64,000 nt of DNA from Phytoseiulus persimilis (Eukaryota > Arthropoda > Arachnida > Mesostigmata > Phytoseiidae): contig CM075103.1 in assembly GCA_037576195.1 (NCBI GenBank), positions 10,106,001 to 10,170,000 of the forward strand. The letters are read 5' to 3'. This document shows, piece by piece, positions 1-13,600 of this stretch (the first letter of the stretch is position 1; every line of letters starts with the position of its first letter). The position numbers and the translations under genes are program-made. The notes under the pieces are model-generated. The model was not told where the DNA came from and did no database searches. It saw only the letters and a program-made list of their open reading frames with translations.

Positions 1-3000
1 AGTATCTGGTTTGAGTTGATTCTGTTATGGAGTGACGAAACCCGAAACAGACTTGCTAGATGGATCGACGCAGCCCAAGATACATCGAACATGTTTCAAA
101 ACTCTCAGATTCGAATGTCCTTGGTCTCGACTCATGCGGACTGGGTGAAGCGCTTCCTTTGACGTAGTGAACGTGCTGCATGAGCGGCAATTAAACACCA
201 ATCACAAGCAACGCCAATCTATTTGATCGCCTCAGGCTGCCACCTAAGATCGAGTACCCGGAAGCTTCAGAGGCGTCTGCCGTTCTGCTGAATGGAGGAA
301 AGTTGACGGATTCGAAGATACGAACCCAGACGTTTCGTCCTCCAAGTGGCGACTATCCGGACTTTCCATGCGTTTACAACGGCCGCGTAACACAACGGTT
401 CTCGAAGCGTAAATCCTTTCGGATTTATTTGTTTCGTCTGCGAGCTCGTTTCGACGCAGACATGATCGAGTCAACCCCTGCCAAAAAAACTTGGCAACTC
501 TCGGTGAACGCAACTCGATCGGGTCCACCGCTCGTGGAGCGCAGCTACCGTCGATGCTCTGTTTGTTCTGGCAGCGAAAGAGATTTGGTGAGCAGAAGTA
601 ATTCAGATTGCGCTTCTCCAAGATCGTGGTTCTCGCTATCGCGGCATCCGAGCGGTGCTATCGCTCGACCTGCGTATCGGATCAGTCCAGAACCAGCGAG
701 CGGGAGAAGAGAATACCAAAAAAATAGAAAAGGGAAAGTGTTTGAGCGGCTGCGAAGGCGTTTTGAAAGTCCGGAAATCAAGCGAGCGATCGACCCAGCG
801 GTGGGATCTGGAGCCGCATCGACATCCGCTGCGCGACTAAGGGAGGAAAATTCCAGAATATCTTCTAATCGCCCTTCGTACCATATTTTCTAACTCAGCT
901 CTTCTACCCCTGTCGGTATCCGTCACTTCCAGCACTTGTCTTTTATTCAACGCGTTCCCATCCGGTGTCGTTCTCGCTGATTGTGTCAAAACTGTCGCGC
1001 TTGATCTATCCTTCACAAGTAATGAAACCGCAGATCCTTTCTGGCACCACCGTTCGCGGGTGGACCTCAACACAGAAGCAGTGCAGGAGACGGTGCTTTT
1101 CTTCTAGCTTTCTCCTGTCAGGAGAAGGGAAAATTTCCTCAGAAACCGCATCGGCTCAACCGGAAACATTCCGCAACGGCATCAGAACATGGACTCGAGC
1201 TCAAGAGGGCTCGGATCCGGGTCGACTTTGGTCGGCGCAAATAATTTCTCCGATTTCCCCGTTCCGTTGGTACCATGCAGAGAGCTCAAACCCTCCCTGC
1301 AATAGTTCTCCCCGGCTCCCCGCGCGAACGGTTCTGGGATAATCGATTCAACAACTGAGCTCAACGAGTGTTACCAGAAACAGAGGAACCAGTTCAGCTT
1401 GTTCCGCGCTGCATTATGACGGAGAAACGTCGCGGCGCGTTCACGGTGATTGCGCTATCGGCCGCGCGAGGCAATGAGCGAACAAGCAATCGGATCATAG
1501 TCGCAGGCGCAGCATTGTCTGAGTTCAACTATCGCAAGCGCCCTGCAGCTTACTAGGCGGCTGTTGGCAAAGCGGCCAGCATTCCATCTCGCCCGGCTGT
1601 CGCAGGCAGCGTTGTTATCGTTGGCGCGAGCGCCGCCACCGGCCCCGCCGGCGCAGATGGGAGCTGATACTGGTCGATTCGCGCACACAATATCGGATCA
1701 TGAAACGAACAATGAAACACCAGAGGGTTCTCCCCTCGGGGGGGGGGGGGGGGGTCGTTGTTCATAACTCGGTTTGAAGGATCCATAGTGAAAATCCTGA
1801 AAGGATGTCCAGGTCTCGATTTCCGGGATCGCTCATCTGTTTCCCTCCTCATCCATGAAATCGCCGGGAGGCCGTCTGCGGAGATGTCCTTACAGACAGG
1901 CTCTTTGGGGAGGACCGCTTTCCCGGCGGATAATAACCCTGTTCCCAGAAGAGTCCGAGTGGACTCGGCGACTCTCCGATCACCTGTCGTAATCCTGACT
2001 TTTGTCCCATCCAGGCGCACGAGGGAACGTGCAAGATTCAGACAGATTCTCTCGGGCGGACACCGTCATTACGTCATCAAACATTAACATTTTCCTCTCC
2101 GCTAAAGAAAGCACAGCAGAACGTTTGTCTTCACCGACCGACCGACCGACCTTTCCCACCCAACCAGCTCGATACAGACGGAAATCTCCCAGCTGGCCAA
2201 TCCATACAGTTCGTTCCTGAATCACAGCCAGCGCTCCCCGAGGAATCTATCGGAGTGATTCAACGACTCACAGCGTACGAACGGCAAACCGAGGGGTTCC
2301 CGAGTCGTTCTGTGATACCTGAATCCCGTTGGATCGATACGAAACACACGGCGACATCTGAACAATTTCGCCAACCCCTCGAGGTCAGATCCGAGAGCGA
2401 TTGCGAACACGAAACCGATCTCCGCGGGAATGGACCGATCGAGGCATCGGGATGGGAATTCGGGGACCTGGATTCGATTCGATCCGGGATTCTCGTCTGT
2501 TTTCGATCGAATATCAACGCAGGAAGATCGAAGAGGAAAACATTCGAGCATCGGGGAGCCAGCGCACGGTTCGCCTTGACTGAAGTGATTTTCGCTGCGT
2601 TGGGCATCTTCAGCTGTGAGATGTTTCATGAAGTGCTGATAACCTTCTATCGTTCAATCCATGTTGCCAGAACGCACATGCCGTACGTTCCGTATCCATC
2701 GGGCATACCCCAGCTAAGAGGCGAGCATTTTCAAACCACATTCGGCAACGTCGGATCGCGCTCGGGCCGTTCAGGGATTTGGGCTCCCCGTGAGTTCAGT
2801 ACCTCCCCGAATCTGAACGCCGCGGCGCTGAGTGAGTTCTCTGGCGTCCATGCTATGCACTCGTCCAGACTCAACTGCGAAATGACATCTCCCCGGTTGC
2901 CTCTCGGAGAAATAATTCCGCACGACGACGGCAAACCGCGGCTTCGCCTTCGATTCTGCTCTGCACTGTTCCCCACTTTACGCTTCCTATCTCTCATTCT

Positions 3001-5200
3001 GCCCGACAGATTCGATATTTGACTTTATCGCTCGCTCCTCCTCGATACTTGGCATTCTCCTCTCATTCGTCTCTCACCCACGGGAGTCCGGGCTTGAACC
3101 GGCTACATGGCACTTGGCCGAACAGCGAATTTCGTCGTACGTCGCATGAGGCCGTGCGGAGCGAAAACATGTTGTTTCCGATCCGATCTCACGAGGTCAG
3201 CTCGCGTGGAAGCCGATCGCCAATCCGTATCCGGCGAGGCACGCAGCCAAGAATGAGCATCGGAATAAGGATCATGGCGAGTAATCATTGGCTTCGGCGA
3301 GAGCTGGTTCCAAACTCGTGATTTCTCATGATTCGCGTCAGCTGGCTCCAATTCCAGTTCGCCCTATTTCCCTGGAGCTCCTCCGCCAAAGTGAGTAGGT
3401 TGACGTCACAGGTGAGTTCGCACCGCTCCCAGTCATTCTGTCCAACGAAAGAGATCGATATTTGTGAATATCGCACAAATTCCGCTCGCAGGCTCTCGGC
3501 TGATCCACTAATTCATCCCGCTCCTGATCGACAACTTCAACCCTTCAATCAACCATGATACTGCTGAAACTGCATTCAGCGGCCGAGCAGCGGAGATCAG
3601 GGAATGTTGTTCAAGCGAAAGGCTCAATCGAGACTCTAGCTTTCGACATTTTTAGGTCGCAGGACACTTGAGTGACGTCATGCTTACGCTGCTGGCGGAA
3701 CAGTGACTTTCGCCTGGGATCCCATTATAGCTTTGAAGCAACTTCGTGGGGTTCGCGCTCGGAGTGGCCGTCGGAGGTTAAGGAGGAAACTGCATCGTTC
3801 ACTACCGCACAGGCTTATGATGGAGAACGGGTCGATAAAGATCGTGCGGGGGAAGGTGTCTGTCTCTAGGAATCCACTTCGATGACATTGAGCGCGAGGA
3901 CTGCGTAGCGAGCTCGAAGAGCTTGAGCCGAGCGTTCCAAGAGCAGCGTGACTCTCGAGGGCGATGACGGTCAACAAAAAATATCCGTTCGCCAAGTGAT
4001 CTTTTGAGAGTCACCTCGATGTCGTGCGTGGCGCCTTTGATTACCTCATTTTACGACCGAGTGTTCAACCCGCAGCCTTCCGCCGGCCAAAGGTGGGATC
4101 TGAGTGGTCCCAACTGATTCCGATCCGTCATGGAAGAGAGGTCCACACCGGATTCCTCTCTATGCTTGAGATTGTTTTCTCGTGACTCCAGTACGTTCGC
4201 GATTCTCCGGGTTTGGAACGGGATGCTTCCGAGGGCTTCAGCTGTCGTGTCCGCTGCCAACGTCGTGAGACCAGCGGAGAACATCAATCAATGTCAAAAA
4301 TCCCGGGTGGAATCCTGCGTCTATCTTGAGCTCTGAGTTCCGAAATTAATCTCTGGAACTTGACCTGTCCCGCTTTCAGCCATTTGACTGCTGCAGCCAG
4401 CCGACTCTGTCGAACGATTCGCTTCTTGGAGTCATTCCTGGAGGTCATTATCCGAACACACTGTTGATTGGGACGTCCGAAATCGTCAAGTAATCTGGTG
4501 GGTTTAATTCGGTGGTAGGAGAAGAGGACGTTTAATTCTCTCTGATTTCGTTGATTTCGGGCTGACAACTCGCTCAGCGGAAGTATCCCGTTGTGTCAAC
4601 GGAAGTCCTTGTGAGTATCTCGAGAGAAGTGCGGGCTATCGTATAACCGGCTTCCTTTGAGCGGCACAGTCTCACTATTGTCCCAAACCGAGCGGCCTAT
4701 GGAGGGATGAGTAATGTGTCAGCACAGACTAGAAGAGAACGCGTCGATTGCGATTCCGTGCTCCAGAGCACATGAATTCGATGGCGACTCAACAACGTTT
4801 CGTATCTCAGCGGTTCGGGGGAACACTCATCGAGCTTTCATTCCATGAATGCAAACTCGAAACGTGATGTGCGGTCGCCGAATACGATGAGTCTAACGGA
4901 CAACGCGACCGCTTTGCCGGCCGGACTTCTCGGTCGGTAAACCAGTTGGATCGTGCAACCGCTTTTCACCGGTTAAGCAGAAACACAGCCGGCTAGACAC
5001 CGGTGCGATTGTTCCTCCAAGGGGCCCCGGTCGACCGACATACGCGCCGTGGTCCACGAGACACGTCCCATGGCGATATATTTCTATTCTCTGAAACAAA
5101 CTGAGTTTTCTCCTCAAGCACTTCGACCACGACTATAGTCCTATTTCTAGAATGAGCCGAGGCGTCTGAACTTCGATCAACATAAGCAAATCGATCTTGT
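1..5200. other. Gene-poor stretch, no supported gene
   Basis: Open frames occur on both strands but none shows a recognisable domain, convincing splice chain or signal peptide. Visible landmarks are a run of 17 G at 1738-1754, a short GACC repeat near 2138-2152, and two perfect TGACGTCA palindromes at 3401-3408 and 3673-3680. It could be intergenic DNA, a large intron or regulatory DNA of a gene outside the window; the sequence alone does not decide. Confidence 0.5.
1738..1754. repeat. Poly-G tract, 17 bases
   Basis: A single uninterrupted run of 17 G lies between two unremarkable stretches. Such runs are length-unstable and often miscounted in assemblies, so the exact number is uncertain. 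Confidence 0.9.
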
Positions 5201-5261
5201 CGCTCTCGCTTCAAGCAACTTCGGGATGAGGCTCAGTTCACTCGGTATCCTCCGGGAGCAT

Positions 5262-7470
5262 TCAGAGGGATCTGATCTGGAAATTTCCGAATAATTCACC
5301 GTGTTCCAGAAGGCCGAATTCTGGTGAGCTAGCGCGTCCGTCAGACTCGGTCGCCGCGCCGTACTTGACGAATCTTCGGCTCGGAACCAAAATCGCCGCG
5401 CTTTTCAGGATGCATGAATTCGTGAGGAGAACGGCGAGTTCCAGCAAGAGGGTTCTTGCCTCTTCGAGGAAGTGTTTACCCTCGGTGCTCGAAGGACATT
5501 TGATCAGCGTTTCCGCTTGGAGACCCTCCGTTGCGGCGAAGACATCCATGACAATCGGGACTTCAACCATTCCGAGAGCGGCAGCCGTGAGAACGCTAGC
5601 CAAAGTGCAGCTACGCTCAGCCCGAAGTCGTCTGCCCATCAGCTTAGCAAACATCTTGCTCCTGAAGACAAGCACTTCGCCTTCTGGTGCTTCGCAGACG
5701 AGCAACAACGATGGAAAAATAGGGGGAAGCACTGAATCTGGATGAACTTCTGGGAGCTGCGGCCGTGTTGAATCAGTTGCCGCTCATAGAAAATCTCGTC
5801 GGCTCGCTTGCCTGAGCAATCAAATCAATCAGCGCTAGCCTTGACGCATGTTCCAGCTCTGGCAAATGGCCGGATCTAACCGGAGATTATTTATACAGTT
5901 CGTCCGCTGAGAAATCGTTAGGGGAGATGATCGAATCCATGCCTCCAAGAAAAAATCACAGATGAGAATTCTCACCTTAGTTTCTTCGGAGCAGACTCAG
6001 CACTCGTCAAGGGAAGCTATCCAGCGAAATTGTCTCGTCAAATCGATATTCATCTCGTCCTTAGGACAGACCGCTTCGACGGTTGCCCAAGCCCGAGGGA
6101 ACAAAAATAGAAATGGCAGAACGATGCAAGGTAGAATTGCGAAGGCGACCGAGGGACTCGAACTGAGCGAAGCTCTCCTGTGATCGATCGATTCCAACAT
6201 AATTTACGGAAAATTATTCGAGTTTTGTTTCCAATGGGAGATTCCCATCGCTGTTCCCTAATCCCCCGTCGCCGCGGTGGAGCACTCGGGTGGCATGGAG
6301 ATGAGCTCGAGCAGATTCTTCCACTTCAACAGCTTGTTTCTGTTCATACGAGAATCACTACTTGTTTCAAGTCGTGAAACCTGCATTCCCAATCAACTTT
6401 CGTGGCTCAAAACTGCACGAAGATGTCGTCCGCGACAACGCTGAATCCAAGTATCGTCTATGTATGCAATCAACTCCACTTAGAGCTGATGTTTTGTCCT
6501 GCCGACTTCCCTCTGGGAGGCATGCGAATCAAACAGATTACGCCTTTCAATCAGTCGTTATTAAGTTTAATGAAGGCCAGCGTAGCGCGACGTTCTTGTC
6601 CACCAAACCATTTACTTTCATCAAAATGTTCTCTCTGTTCGCTCCAACGGTTAATGAAAATTGAGCGGGCCCTAAACAGTGATTCGAAAACAACGGAAAG
6701 CACCCAGAACATCAGGAAAAAAAGCGAAGATACTCCGAGCTCGGAATTTCCAGCAATATTTCCGAATACGGCAGAAGCGAACCCATACTCGTGCCAACTT
6801 CGATTCGTTCCATTATATTTCGTCATCGCTTGAATCGGCCAGTGAGAGAAAGGTTTGACGGAAAAACCGTGTTGACATTCTCACAGTGCGGTTGTTTCGT
6901 TCACCGAATACCCGCCGGGATGGATTTCGCAGAATTCAACGATTTTCAAACAAATCAGTGAACGATCTCTCGAAAGTATCGGATCGGCATGCTATGTTTA
7001 GCAAGCCTGGAAAATTCGTTGTCGAGCGACCACCATTGCTTCCTCCAATCAACCGCACGGCCACCTATGGCTGTTAGCGCTAATTAAAGGCATGTTCGTT
7101 GCGCTCCCGAGATTGCCGAGGAAATTCGAATATCCCAGGAGCCGTGTGCAGCTTGTCGGCAAGGTCACGGCGTCAACACGCATGAGACGCGAGGAGCCGC
7201 GAAGCAAGTTTTTCAGCCCGGTAACAGGGGGAGAAGGAAACCTAACTGCCACTCCAAAAATCTTCCAGGTTTCCGATTGTTTTTTCATAAATATTGCAGA
7301 CTACAGCTCGATCGCGGCGGTTGATGAGATTCATGATCAAGTTGTCAACATGCTTCATGTGAACTCGATGTCCACGTGCCGTCGAGATGACCAACCACGC
7401 AGGTGTTCCAAACCAATAGATGAGTATTCTGGCATCTTTTCGCTTTGAGGTTGTCTCGAATACGAGTTGA
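5262..7470 (-). other. Possible diverged multi-exon membrane protein gene (chemoreceptor-like?)
   Basis: Several minus-strand segments here read like pieces of a multi-pass membrane protein. At about 7470-7250 a frame contains ILIYWFGTPAWLV followed by a polar helical stretch (HRVHMKHVDNLIMNLINRR). At 6826-6551 a frame contains the hydrophobic run SSLFFLMFWVLSVVFESLF and then a charged segment. At 6200-5997 there is another hydrophobic stretch. At 5732-5262 a frame contains LLTNSCILKSAAILVPSRRF. The order and spacing would suit an arthropod gustatory-type receptor, but I could not join these with a consistent set of splice sites, and the diagnostic C-terminal TY motif is not evident. It may be a decayed gene, a real gene with unusual introns, or chance. 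Confidence 0.22.
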
Positions 7471-7699
7471 GAAAATCGAGAAAAACGATTCTCTCTGGTT
7501 TCTCGTTCTCTGATCGGCTCTCGATGCTCGAGTTAGCCAGTGTGAATGGCGAGACGATGTGAATTGGCATCTTCCGTTTCCCGGGAGGCCTCAGGACGGG
7601 GGATTCGGGAAGCAGACTAACGAGCTGACATGACTGTTCCAGAATTCTTCGCGACTTCGTGTCATCAGCTCGACGAAACATCATCAAATGCAGGAAGCT

Positions 7700-10600
7700 A
7701 GCCAGCTCCCTACTCCAAGGGCGGAGTTGGACAGTTTGACATATTCACCGTCGCGCCGTTATTGCTGCCGTGAGCAGCTTCTGGCATCATCTTGAAGTAT
7801 CGCAAACAGTGGCCATGATCGAGTGGGAACGTGTGAATTCTCCGATAAGTTCTGTGGGATTCACATCGGGATTCTCGTGATCTTCATTGGTAGGAAATTC
7901 TCCGCTATCCGGTATTCTCGAGCCATCCGTTCGAATAGCGGACTTGAAATCCCGCAGCTTTGGTCGCAATTAACCCTTTCGGCACCCAGAGGTCGAGAGC
8001 TCCCTTATTACGTCTTTCTGTTGCGCAACGCACCCCTGATCGACCTTGTCCATCCGGGATTCGATGAATCATGGCGAACTGAGTGCATATTGCACGAAAC
8101 AAGATAATCACTCCTCGAGCCGCTTTCTCTGAAACTGTCCTCTAGCATAATACTGCAAGTCCCTCTACCCGTTCGACGCCGCCGAAGAAAACCCCTGAGC
8201 GGTAGGGTGGAGTCGGAGCCATTGCGTGAGTTGTTCAACTTCGGCGTTGTCTCGCGCTGCCGGCTGCGTTTCCGTGGTCTTCGGAGACTGTCACGCGCAG
8301 AAATACTTCTGTCAAACCGCGGATACTGTTTAAGACCCAGCCTGCGGGAGGATTTTCGCCCCCCCCACAAATCGCTCATCATAACAAACATCCTCAGCTA
8401 CAACGAGACGGAAAACAAGATGAAAACCGGAGACAACAAACGCACAAGTCGACGGTTTTCATTGTCTCGGGAATGTTGTGAGGGAGTCGTTGCGAAGCGT
8501 TTTCGGACAATGCAGTCTCTCGTGATCGCGTGTTGCGACGCGAGCCACATGGACGAAGGGCGGAAGAGGAACGCGTGTCTGCGCCTTCGTTCACACGTCG
8601 GTGGATCTGCGGAGGACGAAAACTCGAAGGCTGGATCAACGATTCGAGCGGTCGACGGACTCAATATGATTCTCTCGTTCGGGAATCGATCGACCTTTTG
8701 GCAGGAACTAGCTTCCGAAGTACCGGGACCATCAACGAAATTGTGGCTACCCGTACTCATTCAAGCGCCAACTATCGACCGGCTAGAAAGGAGTGTGGGC
8801 TCGAAAACTCATCATCTAAATGTAGGGAGCTTGGCAAGGGGCTCTCAGATTCGACATCTGATCCCACTTTTCGGGAAGATACAGAAATTTACGAAAACGT
8901 GATTCTGGCCGGGGACGATAAGAGCAAGAACGGAACGCGCACTGCGAGATTGTCAGAAATTGTTCTGGAAATCTTCATTAGGCCGCTCGCGAAACCCGCT
9001 ACTTTCGCGTCACTTTCTTGGCACGTGATCATGAGAGAAGTCAAGGTCGAATATGTCGGTCATGTTCTGTATTTTGAAATCGTTCCGCTGGCAGTGTGCT
9101 GTGAATTCTCAACGTCTCCCCCGGGAAATTCTGTGGCTCCGAGGAGCGCGATGGATTCGCACCAATTAATTACCTCGGAGTAAGCATCCCCGTACTTGGC
9201 TGCTGCCTGAAGAATTCGACGCAGAGATCAATGCCGTCTCCACCAGATCGGTTCTTTATTGTTTGCCACCCTGATTGCTCTTCTGGGGAGGCCAGTCTGA
9301 CAGAAGGACGCCCTCGAGAAGTTCGGGAAGCCGCACGGGAAAATAAGGTATTTGGAGCACGTGCGTCTTCCAGAGACGAAGGATCAGACATTTGCTCGTA
9401 GTCATAGAGAGACTTCAATCCCAGCATGGGACCGGACGAAGTCATCCGTTAAGTGAGGAGTCACGTGACACGCAGTATCCTGAAATGTGCCCTGAATCAA
9501 TTCGTACAGCGGATTCGCCGTGAACGGGACCTGTCATTAGGGCCGAGAAAGCAAACTCATCCGAGGCCCACTGCAGGCCCCATGACTTGAGGCCTATCCT
9601 TATAACTGATAATAAAATGTGGATCTCTGTCCATACCGATGGTATTTCACTACGGTTCGCTCTCCGACTCGTCGAATCCCACCGTAATTTCGAGAAAAAT
9701 TTCGCTTCGCGAGAATCGAGCTGGCTTCGTGCGAGAGTGTCTGCGAGAAGTGTGTTTTGAAGCTTTCCAGACGGCTAAGAGCCGCCAAATAAGCTGTTTG
9801 ACTCAGTCTTGCCTCGAATACACGAAAACGCCTTGAGCACTAACTTTTTCGGCCGAAACCATGACAGGGACAGCCAGGAATCGGGCAGATTCCGGACGAA
9901 GTGAGCCAAACTGGATATTCCCAGCGGTCAACATCATGTCCTCACAAAAAACGGACGTTGTGGAATCAGTAACGAGAATCAACGCATTCTGTCAATCTTC
10001 AGTGCCGAGGGACCTGTTTTCCCAGCGGAAATATTTGGGTATCTGTAGCTAATGCTCTCATGGGGGAGACGTATCCAATCGTCTACGCCAGACTCGCGAG
10101 CGCCCCCGATGTAAACGGTCTCCCTGAATTGTGTTTCTGCCAAATTTGATTATCGGGGCCCAAACATGGGATCGAGCCGCCGCGGAGATGCAGTCCCGAT
10201 TGACTGACCTCCGGGACTGGAAGAACCTGAGAAAGTTTCCACGACATGCAATGACGAAACGAACAGATATTTGAGATTCTGATTGCCGAGCTTGTCAACC
10301 AGTGTGCCGATGTGAATCTTCAGCATGACGTGTCATTCTATTACCCACAATGCGGGGCCGTTTCGCATCGCTCCCAAATCCATGGTCGGAGGAGACGCTG
10401 ACCAATGACTTGCAGGATCATCAATTGCAGTCCAAGGAAAGCTAGCCTAGCCCGCGGCGGTCCGACTCGTTCGAGAATCATGGTAAAGAAGCTCTGAGGG
10501 GAAGTCGAGATCTGTCATAGTGGCCGTTGCTCTTTCTGCGGTTGCCGCTGACAGCTTCCGTTGAACCGATCTCGATGGTCGAAGAACTGGCTCGGGGTGT

Positions 10601-13600
10601 TCTCCAAGTTCACCATGTGAAAACGGCAGCACAGAATCAGGACTTTATTCCGACTTCTTCGCAGCTCGGAGACCTGTGGTTCCACGGGGAGCCTTGCAGC
10701 AGAGGGGCAGATTTCTCTCTTGACCCGTACTCCGTGGTTCAGCATCCTCGTGAATTATGCGTTCTCGGCTCTCCCGGGACAGATCCCACACTGGCGGACC
10801 GTATCACGGGCGGACCATTGCGACGAGAGCGCGCGTGACGTGTTTCTCCCAAAAACCGCTTTGGATGCCTCACAAAGTGCAACCATCCAACGTCCAGTTG
10901 GTGCGCCGCGAGCAACGACAAAGTATGCGCGGGATGAGCGGAAAGACGGTGCGCGTGCCAGCCTGAGATTGAGAGGAAGCTCTCCCGAGTTGACACGAGT
11001 TGTCCGAGTCTCTCAGATTTGATGACTGAACGAGGGGCCGTCGGTCGTCATCTTTCCAGAAGCTCGGACAGTTTTCAGCAGAGGCCGACGAACTCCAGGG
11101 TTGTCCTTGCACGACCTTCCACACCCAATCGCCTGATGTTCTTGTCAAGGCAAAGCGGAGCCGAACCAGCGCTGTCGTCGAGATCGACAGCGGGCGAACG
11201 AACGGCTCGGAGAGGATGCGAGGGCGTGCCGAAAGGGAAGCAAGCCGGCTAGGGCGAACTCATCTCAAGCGCGCCGAAAAAGTGTCTGAATGGAGATGAC
11301 TGTGGAGCGAATTTCAATATTTCGTACGTCGGCATGCGTGGGTGAGCTCCCGCGGTCCCCAACGATGAGATCCTGGAAGGGGCGGGATCGTCCGAGCGTA
11401 GGATAAGCGGTCGATTCTCATTCAGGCCATCGCGCGTCGCCGGCCGAGAAACACCGGAATAAGCGGTGGACGTTGCCCTCCGAACTCCAGGCCGGCTTGA
11501 CAGTCGTGCAGTCCAGGATGTCCCAAATATCCTGCACGAACCGGCTCTCGGCCACCATCCTGGCAGGGCTGTGAAAAAACATACGCCTGATTCCATCAGC
11601 TCGCGAGAGCTTCCGCCATTCTCACGCTTCGATAATCGGTCGCAAGGTTTCCAAAGCTAACCGCGTACTTCCTGAATCACTCTGGGTCAAATTGCGAGTG
11701 CACGCGATATTGCACGTCGGTGTGCCGCCCGTGAGCAGGAAGCGAAAACCGGCGACAGGGCTTGAGTTTCAATGACGGAGGAAGGTATTCTCTCCACACT
11801 CGCCCCCCGCCCCCTTCCCAGACTCTCTTCCACGAAGCAATGTTTTAAGGGTGGGCAAGATCCCGGTGCTGAGCCGTAGATTTTCGCCTTAAATACAATA
11901 CTAGATCGCCTCCTAGCAGTCGCCTCCGCGTCCGTGCGTTCCATGTTGTTCGCAATAGGGAGTTGCCTCAATGGACGTTTGGTCGAAAAAACCGCAAGGA
12001 ACTCGAGTCATGTGGCTCGTGGGATGACAGAAGAAGAATTCTGCCCAACCCAAACTCTGTATAGTAATGGTTCCCCGCCACGCTACGCCCTGATGGGAGG
12101 AGTAACCTGCGGAAAGAACGACAACTAACTCGGACAGACGTACGAAGTCGGAGCGGGGGCCGCTCAGTACAAGCAACCAATGCGCACGCGTCACGAATAA
12201 AGTTAAAAAAAGGGTCGGCAATTCAATCCTCTCCCGTTGATAACCAGCCGCGGCGTCTTTCCCTCCTCTTCCCCGGTAATCTGAGGCTGAAAACTCGAAA
12301 CCCATTTCTAACTTATAGCGTCGATCCGATTAGTTTCCGATGCATCCGGAACCGGGAATGTCATTCTCGAGAGCCGCGCTGTGCCTGTTCCCAGTCATTG
12401 TGGATTCTTCTCCGACGCACGATTGAGCGAAAACGCCACCTGATTGAGAAATTGATTCGAGTCGCAGAATCAGAGCTGCCGCGATGGCCCGTTATGGATT
12501 TTGGTCGAATTCCGTCTCATTGGAGCAAATCATCCTCAAGTCAACGAACAGATTCGCGAGTACTCTCGTAGGTGAGCTTCTCAGCCTCAAGGCCATCCAG
12601 GCGGGCAGCCGGCCGCTCGAGCTTTGCTTCTTGGAACCAGGACTCCGTTCGGTCGGGCCTGCAGCATTAGACTTGCGAGGAGTCGATTCATTTCTCTAGC
12701 TCCCTCGCGACTGTTTTGACGCGAGAACGGAGGACCCGGGCGACGAACGTGAGACCAGGCTCAGAACGAAACGAAGTTTGAGCGAAAACGCGAGATTCCT
12801 TCGACTACCAAAGCTCGAAAGTATTTCCGGTGAGCCGGAACAAGCCACTGCCGCCTTTCGAGGGGAATCGGTTCTGAAAGAACCCGGTGAATATGACGCA
12901 GAAACAAGCGAATATAGGGCCTTGGAAATCTTATGCGGTATCATAGATGGCCTTGTGCGCCTTAACACATCTTCACTGTGTTCGGGTTCTCCCCGCCGTC
13001 GTCTCCTCGCCTGCTCGTCGGGCCCGCCGAGCGCTGTTCTCAACCCTTCACAGAAGCTCTCTATCGACGACGCGGAACACACTTATGAGAGGCCTGACCT
13101 TGAGTTGCTTGAAAGAAACTCGTTCCAGTAGGCGAGACTCTGTTCGAATCGCCGGATTTCTACGGAGGGGAGGCCATCCTGACCACATGACTACCGGAAT
13201 CCGAGATCTCCAGTATTTGAAGGCGGAGGAGCCTGCGGATTGTGACGACAGTGAATTTTGAGGCAGAGGCAAGATTCGAGAGGGGGAGAATATCCTTGAC
13301 TCCCCTGCTTCAAGTCATCCGTGATTTCATCTGCTTCCGCATCGACTTTTCGAGGGGAAATTCAAGCTTCCCACGTCGCGAGCACACCTGAAGGCATGAC
13401 ATGCGGCTTGTTGTTCACAGCTCGAGGGCATTCCCCGAAACGCTCCACGGCAGACAGACTCAAGCGACGACTCATGCAGCCAGGGAGCTTTCCCTCCTTT
13501 AGATCCCCCGTAAGGTTGACAGCCGAGGCAATCGAGCCCATTTCTCTTCCGAGGGCAACACACTTCAAAAACTCAATATTTCCAGGAGGAACGCGGCTGT

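Noticed and set aside
3070-3120. Possible tRNA gene on the minus strand (B-box-like GGTTCAAGCCC)
   Set aside because: No A box or acceptor stem at the right distance, and the cloverleaf cannot be drawn.
8207-9183. Two overlapping plus-strand frames of 231 and 217 codons as genes
   Set aside because: They overlap in different frames, lack a recognisable domain or signal, and sit in stop-poor DNA where such lengths arise by chance.
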